From an uncultured Solobacterium sp. (GTDB taxonomy: Bacteria; Bacillota_I; Bacilli_A; Erysipelotrichales; Erysipelotrichaceae): a stretch of 12,103 nucleotides of DNA. Position numbers and translations under genes: made by a program. The stretch's first letter is position 1, and the number at the start of each line of letters is the position of its first letter. Positions 6,739 through 12,103 of the stretch are shown here, in pieces. The notes beneath the pieces are model-generated. The model made no database searches. It had not been told where the DNA came from and was given only the letters and a program-made list of their open reading frames with translations. Location: assembly GCA_937910655.1 (NCBI GenBank), contig CALEMV010000396.1, positions 1-12,103 on the forward strand, written 5' to 3'.

Positions 6739-8265
6739 ATGAAAGAATATTTAAATAATGTAAATGATGAAAAACTAAAAACAGTTTTTGAAGTACGTAA
6801 TGCATATGATGCAGGAAAACTCACAATGGAAGAAGCACGTGCAATTCTTAAAGAGAAGGTACACACTTTAGAACCATATGAAGTAGCTCTTATTGAACAA
6901 GAATTAAAAGAAGAAATCGATGATGAATGCCGTAAAGAAGACATCCAAGCGATGTTAGACTTATTTGATGGCATCTTAAATACAAGTAAACCAAACTTAC
7001 CTAAGGAACATCCTATCGCATGTTACTATCGTGAAAACGAAAAGATGAAGGAACTTTTACTATCCGTAGAGGACCTTGTGCAGTACCCAGTTATCAAGAA
7101 TCAATGGTTTGAATTATATGACCAGATGATCCAATGGCGTAAGCATCTTTCTCGCAAGCAGAATCAGTTATATCCAGTACTTGAAAAGAAGGGCTTTACA
7201 CGTCCTACAACGACAATGTGGACATTAGATGACTTTATCCGTGATGAAATCACACAAGCCTATAACTTAATTAAAGAGGGCAAGGAAAATGAATTTATCG
7301 AACTACAAAGTACAGTTGTAGCAGATGTTAGAGACCTAATGCAAAAGGAAGAAACAGTACTCTATCCAACATCTTTAGCGTTAATCTCTGCAGAGGAATT
7401 TGAGCATATGAAGTTGGGTGATCAAGAAATTGGTTTTGCGAATATCACAGTTGAACCAACAAAGACAGAAACACCAGCATCTTCAAAACCAACAGAAGGA
7501 TTTACAAATGAACTTGCTAGTCTTCTTGGTAAGTATGGCTATCACATTGGAAACGACCAAGAGTTTGATGTAAAGACTGGTAAGATGACACTTGAACAAA
7601 TCAACTTGGTATATCAACACATGCCAGTTGACTTATCATACGTTGATGAAAACGAAATCGTTCGTTTCTATACGGACACAAAGCACCGTGTATTCCCACG
7701 TTCTAAGAACGTTATCGGTCGTGATGTAAAGAACTGCCATCCAAAAAAGAGTGTTCATATCGTTGAAGAAATTATCGAAAAGTTTAGAAGTGGTGAACAA
7801 AATGAAGCTGAATTCTGGATTAACAAGCCAGAAATCTTCATCTACATCAAGTATGTTGCGGTAAGAGATGAAGACGGCAAGTTTAGAGGTATTCTAGAGA
7901 TGATGCAGGATTGCACACACATCCGTGCATTAACAGGTTCCCAAACACTATTAACATGGTCTAATCAAGAACATGGCAACGTAGAAGAAGAACAACCTGC
8001 ACCAGTAGAAGAAAAGCCAGTGGCTACAAGTTCTTCTAAAATTGATCCGGAAAGCATTACACCTGAGACAAAACTAAAGGATTTATTGGATGCTGATCCT
8101 AATCTAAAACAGTATCTCTTTACAATCAGCGATAAGTTTAGAGCTTTGGATACTCCACTAGCGAGAATCATGTTGCCAAAGGCTACCGTGGAAAAGATGT
8201 CCGAGCGTACAGGTGTAGCACTCGATGAAATCATTGCTAAATTAAAACAATACTTCCAAAAGTAA
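6739..8265 (+). CDS. DUF438 / hemerythrin-like / PAS / DUF1858 domain protein
   Basis: The protein has 508 residues, no membrane segment and no output domain such as a kinase or helix-turn-helix, so it is probably a cytoplasmic sensor or carrier of unknown function. The order is DUF438 (about 8-80), a hemerythrin-like helical region (about 88-232), a PAS domain of the DUF438-associated type (about 283-398; GRDVKNCHPKKSVHIVEEII, AEFWI, YVAVRDEDG, LEMMQD), an acidic Pro/Glu linker (about 408-435) and a DUF1858-like end (about 436-508). PAS residues CHP at 333-335 are characteristic and could contact a ligand. Several expected diiron ligands in the hemerythrin region seem replaced (Ala94, Gln141, Leu163), so metal binding is doubtful. 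The start at 6739 follows CAGGAGG (6724-6730) by 8 bases; a GTG at 6730 in frame lies inside that site and is rejected. It is transcribed alone and ends at its own terminator. Confidence 0.87.
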   Translation: MKEYLNNVNDEKLKTVFEVRNAYDAGKLTMEEARAILKEKVHTLEPYEVALIEQELKEEIDDECRKEDIQAMLDLFDGILNTSKPNLPKEHPIACYYRENEKMKELLLSVEDLVQYPVIKNQWFELYDQMIQWRKHLSRKQNQLYPVLEKKGFTRPTTTMWTLDDFIRDEITQAYNLIKEGKENEFIELQSTVVADVRDLMQKEETVLYPTSLALISAEEFEHMKLGDQEIGFANITVEPTKTETPASSKPTEGFTNELASLLGKYGYHIGNDQEFDVKTGKMTLEQINLVYQHMPVDLSYVDENEIVRFYTDTKHRVFPRSKNVIGRDVKNCHPKKSVHIVEEIIEKFRSGEQNEAEFWINKPEIFIYIKYVAVRDEDGKFRGILEMMQDCTHIRALTGSQTLLTWSNQEHGNVEEEQPAPVEEKPVATSSSKIDPESITPETKLKDLLDADPNLKQYLFTISDKFRALDTPLARIMLPKATVEKMSERTGVALDEIIAKLKQYFQK

Positions 8266-8271
8266 TCCAAG

Positions 8272-8300
8272 CAGGAGTTTATAACTCCTGTTTTTCTTTT
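8272..8300 (+). terminator. Intrinsic terminator after the DUF438 gene
   Basis: CAGGAGTT (8272-8279) and AACTCCTG (8283-8290) pair perfectly over 8 bp around a TAT loop, followed by TTTTTCTTTT. It lies 6 bases after the stop codon and isolates the DUF438 gene from the next operon. Confidence 0.9.
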
Positions 8301-8323
8301 CTGTTAGGAAAGAAAAAATAATA

Positions 8324-8351
8324 CAGACTTATCACAGGATTAGGCTATACT
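8324..8351 (+). promoter_or_regulatory. Candidate promoter of the M32-xpt-adh operon
   Basis: TATACT (8346-8351) matches the -10 consensus at 5 of 6 positions. A weak CAGACT (-35 position, 8324-8329) lies 16 bases upstream and matches only the central GAC. Transcription would start near 8358, just before the foldable leader. With a poor -35, an activator may be needed (inference). Confidence 0.45.
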
Positions 8352-8363
8352 GTATGTAACAAA

Positions 8364-8416
8364 CATTGCGTTATAAGTGCCTTAAGATAGTTGCTAGGTG
8401 TATGATAAACGCAATG
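8364..8416 (+). promoter_or_regulatory. Foldable 5' leader closed by a 9-bp stem (possible cis-regulatory RNA)
   Basis: CATTGCGTT (8364-8372) and AACGCAATG (8408-8416) are perfect reverse complements 35 bases apart, extendable by two pairs past a bulge. Inside, GTGCCT (8377-8382) can pair with AGGTGT (8396-8401) using three Watson-Crick and three wobble pairs, or TAG/CTA can close a small hairpin. The outer stem ends 4 bases before the AGGAGG site of the M32 gene. It is too short for a purine riboswitch and no known riboswitch core was recognised. Confidence 0.5.
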
Positions 8417-8433
8417 AAATAGGAGGAAATATC

Positions 8434-9930
8434 ATGACATACGAAGAGAAATTACAACAATATAAAGATTGGATATTTCGCCGTTCTGCATATCAGATGG
8501 CATTAGCAATCATTGGCATAGACAAACAGACCGTCGCACCATCCGCAGGAGCTGCTTATCGTGATGAACGTTCCGCATATCTTGCAGGAGAATTATTCTC
8601 GATTGAAACAGATCCAGCAATGGTTCAACTTTTAAAGGAATTAAAGGATGATCCAAAGATTGATGGTGATAACAAGCGCGCAGTAGAGCTCTACTACAAA
8701 CAAGCAATGGATACGATGTGCATTCCAAAGGATGAGTTTGTCGCATATCAAAAACTACGTGATGAATCCTTTGATGCATGGATTCAGGCAAAGTCACAAT
8801 CTGACTATTCTATCTTTGAACCATACTTAAAGAAAATTATCGAAGTTAGTAAGAAGATGTATAGCTATCGTAATAGCGATAAGAACCTATACGATCAGAT
8901 GCTCGATGACTATGAACCAGGTATGACACAAGAAAAGTATGATGCATTCTTTATGGCATTAAAGGAAAGACTTGTACCACTCATTCAAAAGGTTACGCAA
9001 GCCAAACAAAAGAATGAAGCATTCTTACACCAAGAATTTCCAATTGAAGACCAAAAGAAATTCATGACACAATTACTTGAATATCTACACTTTGATTCTT
9101 CGTGGGGATATCAGAATGAATCTGAACATCCATTTACATCATGGACATGCGAAAATGATTGCCGTACGACTACAAAGTACGTTAAAAATGATGTTATTTC
9201 AGCAGTACTATCAACAGTTCATGAAGTAGGACATGCATACTATGAACATGATGTAGATCCTAAGTATGATGGCATGATTCTATCCGAAGGAATTTCATCA
9301 GGTATGCATGAATCTCAATCTAGATTGTGCGAAAACTACTTAGGACGTACAACAGCTTTCTGGACATATCATTATCCAAAACTACAGGAAATATTCCCAA
9401 CCCAGTTAGGTAATGTATCCTTTGATGAATTCTATGAAGCTATCAACGTCGCAAAACCATCTTTCGTTCGTACAGAAGCAGATGAGTTAACATATCCATT
9501 ACATGTCCTAGTCCGCTATGAAATTGAAAAGGGACTCTTCAATGGAACCATATCTACAGAAGGCCTAAATGAAACTTGGAATAAGATGTATAAGGAATAC
9601 TTAGGGGTTGACGTACCAAATGATAAAGTAGGTATCTTACAAGATGTACACTGGTCTGATGGTAGTTTTGGTTACTTCCCAACTTATGCACTTGGAACTG
9701 CATTTGCGGCACAATACATGCATGCAATGCGTAAAGACTTAGATGTAGATACATTACTAAGCAATAACCAATATGATGTCATCATGAACTGGCTCAAGGA
9801 ACATATCCATAAGTATGGCTTTAGATATGAAGCGCCAGAGCTAATGAAGATGGTATCCGGGGAAGAATTCAACGTGAATTACTACCTAGATTATCTTGAG
9901 GAGAAGTATACAAAACTATATAACCTATGA
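8434..9930 (+). CDS. M32-family metallocarboxypeptidase (carboxypeptidase Taq type)
   Basis: The protein has 498 residues, normal for the family. Zinc motif HEVGH (263-267) is followed by GMHESQSR, with His292 and Glu293; the 30-residue step from His263 to Glu293 equals that between the ligands I recall in the Pyrococcus enzyme. Later family blocks are EADELTYPLHVLVRYEIEK and HWSDGSFGYFPTYALG. These cytoplasmic enzymes remove C-terminal residues from peptides with broad specificity, usually sparing proline. No signal peptide is present. The start at 8434 is set by AGGAGG (8421-8426) 7 bases ahead; upstream in-frame codons from 8398 run through the foldable leader and are not family sequence. 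It is first in an operon: the xpt ATG overlaps its stop by 4 bases. Peptide recycling is the likely role, with purine salvage and alcohol metabolism encoded downstream. Confidence 0.95.
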   Translation: MTYEEKLQQYKDWIFRRSAYQMALAIIGIDKQTVAPSAGAAYRDERSAYLAGELFSIETDPAMVQLLKELKDDPKIDGDNKRAVELYYKQAMDTMCIPKDEFVAYQKLRDESFDAWIQAKSQSDYSIFEPYLKKIIEVSKKMYSYRNSDKNLYDQMLDDYEPGMTQEKYDAFFMALKERLVPLIQKVTQAKQKNEAFLHQEFPIEDQKKFMTQLLEYLHFDSSWGYQNESEHPFTSWTCENDCRTTTKYVKNDVISAVLSTVHEVGHAYYEHDVDPKYDGMILSEGISSGMHESQSRLCENYLGRTTAFWTYHYPKLQEIFPTQLGNVSFDEFYEAINVAKPSFVRTEADELTYPLHVLVRYEIEKGLFNGTISTEGLNETWNKMYKEYLGVDVPNDKVGILQDVHWSDGSFGYFPTYALGTAFAAQYMHAMRKDLDVDTLLSNNQYDVIMNWLKEHIHKYGFRYEAPELMKMVSGEEFNVNYYLDYLEEKYTKLYNL

Positions 9931-10496
9931 GAGTGTTAGAAGAGAAGATATTACAAGATGGTAAGGTTTTTCCAGGAAACATTTTAAAGGTAGACAGTTT
10001 CCTGAATCATCAAATAGATGTTGAGATGCTTGATCAGATGGCTGATGAATTTTACCGTCTATATAAGGATGACAAGATTACACGTATCTTAACGATTGAA
10101 GCTTCTGGTATTGCGGTTGCAGTACCAATTGCGCAACGTTTCCACGTACCTGTTGTTTTCGCAAAGAAAGCAAAATCGAAAAATATTGGAGAGGGTGTAT
10201 ATACGTCTCATGTACATTCCTACACGTATAACAAAGATTTCATGGTTACAGTATCCAAAGACTACTTAAATGAGGATGATCATATCTTGATTGTCGACGA
10301 CTTTTTAGCAAATGGTTTAGCAGCAGATGGACTGATCGATATTACAAATCAAAGCGGCGCAAAAATTGTAGGACTTGGTATCTGTGTAGAAAAACTTTTC
10401 CAAGGTGGTGGCGAGAAGCTACGTAAACAAGGCTATCGTGTCGAGAGTCTTGCAAAGATTAAAAGCTTCGACAACAATAAAGTAATCTTTGAATAA
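9927..10496 (+). CDS. xpt: Xanthine phosphoribosyltransferase
   Basis: The protein has 189 residues, close to the Bacillus enzyme. It joins xanthine and PRPP to give XMP and pyrophosphate in cytoplasmic purine salvage. The opening KVDSFLNHQID segment is a hallmark of Xpt, ITRILTIEASGIAVA follows, and LIVDDFLANG (Asp124, Asp125) is the PRPP-binding loop. The C-terminal GYRVESLAKIKS also matches Xpt, which separates it from adenine and hypoxanthine-guanine transferases. The ATG overlaps the M32 stop (ATGA). The nearest GAGGAG (9900-9905) is about 21 bases away, so initiation probably depends on coupling to the upstream gene. In Bacillus, xpt is controlled by a guanine riboswitch. None is visible here, and no pbuX-like transporter follows. 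Confidence 0.95.
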   Translation: MRVLEEKILQDGKVFPGNILKVDSFLNHQIDVEMLDQMADEFYRLYKDDKITRILTIEASGIAVAVPIAQRFHVPVVFAKKAKSKNIGEGVYTSHVHSYTYNKDFMVTVSKDYLNEDDHILIVDDFLANGLAADGLIDITNQSGAKIVGLGICVEKLFQGGGEKLRKQGYRVESLAKIKSFDNNKVIFE

Positions 10497-10531
10497 TTGA
10501 TTTGTATCGCTATAAACAAGGAGAACATACA

Positions 10532-11701
10532 ATGGAAAACTTTGAACATCACATTCCGACCAAACTCTATTTTGGCAAAGGATCAATTTCATACCTAGCA
10601 GAAAGCTTAAACGAATACGGCAAACGCGTACTTCTTACCTATGGTGGAGGTTCTATTAAGAAAATCGGATTATACGATGAAGTGATGAAGATTTTAAACG
10701 AAGGTGGATTTACTGTTGTAGAATGTGCAGGTGTCGAACCAAATCCACGTATTGAAACAGTAGAACGCGGTTCTAAATTATGTAAAGAACACAACATCGA
10801 TGTCATTTTATCTGTTGGTGGTGGTAGTACACTAGACTGTTCAAAGGCAATCGCAGTAGGAGCCTATTATGAAGGTGATGACTATTGGCAGATGGTACTC
10901 GATTCACGTGGTACATCCAAAGCATTACCACTTGTTGATATTTTGACACTTGCCGCAACAGGTTCTGAATTTGATGGTGGTGGCGTTATCTCCAACATGG
11001 CATTAAACAAGAAGATTGGCAGATCCTTTACATTCCCACAGGTCTCCATCTGTGATCCGACCTATACATATTCTGTATCTGCATACCAGACAGCTGCAGG
11101 TTCTGCTGATATCATGAGTCATATCATGGAAGGATATTTCTCAAGAACAGATGATTCAGACCTTTCTGAAGCTATCCAAGAGGGTGTATTAAAATCAGTG
11201 ATTAAGAATCTTCCAATCGCATTAAAGGAACCTACAAACTATTCTGCACGTGCAAATCTGATGTGGGATTCATCGATTGCATGTTCTGGTATTCCAGAAT
11301 ATGGCAAGCTAGATACATACTGGCCATGTCATGCGATGGAACATGAATTAAGTGCATACTATGACATCACGCACGGAGTAGGTCTAGCGATTCTTACTCC
11401 AAGATGGTTAGAGTTTATCCTTTCAAAAGACCCAACGATTACACCACGTCTAGCAAAGTTTGCTAGAAATGTATGGGGACTAGAAGGTGATGATGAAACA
11501 CTTCTAGCAAAACAAGGTATTCAAGCATTACATGACTTCTTTAAGTCCATTGGAATTCCAATGACACTCTCAGAAGTAAATATTAATGAAGAACACTTCC
11601 AAGCAATGGCAGAGTCTGCATGTTCGCATGATCGATTAAAGCATGCATATGTTCCATTAACAGTGGAAGATGTAAAGAAGATTTACCAGATGTGCCTATA
11701 A
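10532..11701 (+). CDS. Iron-containing alcohol dehydrogenase (butanol dehydrogenase / YqhD type)
   Basis: The protein has 389 residues, the usual length. It reversibly reduces aldehydes to alcohols with a nicotinamide cofactor in the cytoplasm. The cofactor region shows YGGGS (37-41) and SVGGGSTLD (94-102), followed by LAATGSEFDGGGVISN. Metal ligands are Asp193 and His197 (ADIMSH), His267 (CHAMEHEL) and His281 (DITHGVG); the last two coincide with the numbering I recall for E. coli YqhD. NADP(H) preference is inferred from GGGS and from subfamily resemblance. AAGGAG (10518-10523) stands 8 bases before the ATG at 10532, so the 10 in-frame codons upstream are excluded. It follows xpt after 35 bases with no terminator and is probably the last operon gene. 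The likely role is fermentative redox balance or aldehyde detoxification; the substrate cannot be read from sequence. Confidence 0.93.
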   Translation: MENFEHHIPTKLYFGKGSISYLAESLNEYGKRVLLTYGGGSIKKIGLYDEVMKILNEGGFTVVECAGVEPNPRIETVERGSKLCKEHNIDVILSVGGGSTLDCSKAIAVGAYYEGDDYWQMVLDSRGTSKALPLVDILTLAATGSEFDGGGVISNMALNKKIGRSFTFPQVSICDPTYTYSVSAYQTAAGSADIMSHIMEGYFSRTDDSDLSEAIQEGVLKSVIKNLPIALKEPTNYSARANLMWDSSIACSGIPEYGKLDTYWPCHAMEHELSAYYDITHGVGLAILTPRWLEFILSKDPTITPRLAKFARNVWGLEGDDETLLAKQGIQALHDFFKSIGIPMTLSEVNINEEHFQAMAESACSHDRLKHAYVPLTVEDVKKIYQMCL

Positions 11702-11715
11702 AATAACGTATATTT

Positions 11716-11752
11716 AAAAGTGGACCTCATTGTGATGAAAGGTTCACTTTTT
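11716..11752 (+). terminator. Intrinsic terminator of the M32-xpt-adh operon
   Basis: AAAAGTGGACCT (11716-11727) and AGGTTCACTTTT (11740-11751) form a 12-bp stem with one G-T wobble, and the 3' arm ends in a T run. The 12-base loop can pair further as CAT/ATG. The A and T ends might let it work on both strands. Confidence 0.85.
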
Positions 11753-11791
11753 ATTACGGTTTTAGAAATATATAAAACAGAATCACATAAA

Positions 11792-11856
11792 AATGCAAGC
11801 AGACTCTGGCTGACACGCACTTAAGCGATAAAAGGTTGCCACAGAATGCTTGCATT
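11792..11856 (-). repeat. 10-bp perfect inverted repeat spaced by 45 bases; possible minus-strand terminator or RNA
   Basis: AATGCAAGCA (11792-11801) and TGCTTGCATT (11847-11856) are exact reverse complements. The right arm sits in its own palindrome, GAATGCTTGCATTC (11844-11857), so two alternative pairings compete. On the minus strand the long stem is followed by TTTTT (complement of 11789-11793), as at a terminator for the gene ending at 11914. The interior has further short pairings (CGC/GCG at 11816-11827). No coding frame is supported in the rest of the gap 11753-11913. Confidence 0.4.
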
Positions 11857-11913
11857 CAGACTGTACAACATAAATCATAAAAATACCAGTGTAGAAAGAA
11901 AAATGATTCCATA

Positions 11914-12103
11914 TTATGACTCGTTCTCTAGTACTTCAAGTAAGTATGAAATATCATCTGCAGTTATTTCTTTGTTCAAACGATAGGACATATCAATGAA
12001 TTGAGATATCGTGATAATATTTTTTTCTGTTTTTGCAAATGCAATAATGCCTTTGACATAGTTGTCATTATCCCATAATTTTCTGAGTTTCATTGCTAGT
12101 TCT
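11914..12103 (-). CDS. Unrecognised small or partial protein, C-terminal end
   Basis: On the minus strand a frame is open from the right edge to a TAA at 11914-11916, showing 62 residues before the stop. The readable part includes MKLRKLWDNDNYVKGIIAFA, then KTEKNIITISQFIDMSYRLN, and ends in LLEVLENES. The sequence is soluble, rich in Asp, Glu, Lys and Ile, with no membrane segment, cysteine or metal motif. The composition looks like a real coding region. An internal ATG at 12093 would give 59 residues but has no visible ribosome binding site, so the gene more likely begins outside the window. It converges on the adh operon. I do not recognise the family and assign no function. Confidence 0.55.
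   Translation of the reverse strand, partial: ELAMKLRKLWDNDNYVKGIIAFAKTEKNIITISQFIDMSYRLNKEITADDISYLLEVLENES

Noticed and set aside
3836..8276. Identical 12-base stretch ATCCAAGCAGGA at 3836-3847 and 8265-8276
   Set aside because: Several 12-base matches are expected by chance in 12 kb; one copy is part of a terminator and the other sits in a promoter region with no shared context.
8330..8433. Guanine/xanthine-type purine riboswitch ahead of the operon containing xpt
   Set aside because: Only 35 nt lie inside the closing stem, too few for two loop-bearing helices, and the conserved junction and loop sequences are absent.

Overview
The window reads as ordinary chromosome from a low-GC, probably anaerobic Bacillota. 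My best guess is the Erysipelotrichales or a close relative. The reasons are AT-rich coding sequence, strong AGGAGG-type ribosome binding sites, short U-tailed terminators, an oxygen-sensitive-type acyl-CoA dehydratase activase system, a DUF438/PAS/DUF1858 protein and a butanol-dehydrogenase-type alcohol dehydrogenase. The placement is inferred from gene content and was not tested. I saw no IS element, phage gene, CRISPR array, tRNA or rRNA.

Left part (1-3699, minus strand): two genes joined by a TAATG stop/start overlap encode what I recall as one chain of about 1400 residues in many relatives. The upstream gene has two tandem HgdC-like ATPase/activase domains, a cysteine cluster and DUF2229-like regions. 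The downstream gene carries the dehydratase-subunit-like part and runs off the left edge.

Middle (3700-8300, plus strand): a 191-base divergent control region precedes the tldD-tldE metallopeptidase pair, also joined by TAATG and closed by a terminator. Next is a single-gene unit for a DUF438-hemerythrin-PAS-DUF1858 protein, with three TGATAC repeats upstream and its own terminator.

Right part (8301-11752, plus strand): a candidate promoter and a foldable leader of about 75 nt precede a three-gene operon. It encodes an M32 metallocarboxypeptidase, xanthine phosphoribosyltransferase (xpt, ATGA overlap) and an iron-dependent alcohol dehydrogenase (35 nt gap), ending in a 12-bp-stem terminator. 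A likely common theme is peptide and purine salvage plus fermentative redox balance, but that is inference.

Right edge (11753-12103): a long-range inverted repeat, then the 3' end of an unrecognised minus-strand gene.

No clearly new system is visible. The best leads are the foldable leader at 8364-8416, the split activase/dehydratase pair with four cysteines at matched 39-residue spacings, and a hemerythrin-like domain that seems to lack several usual metal ligands.
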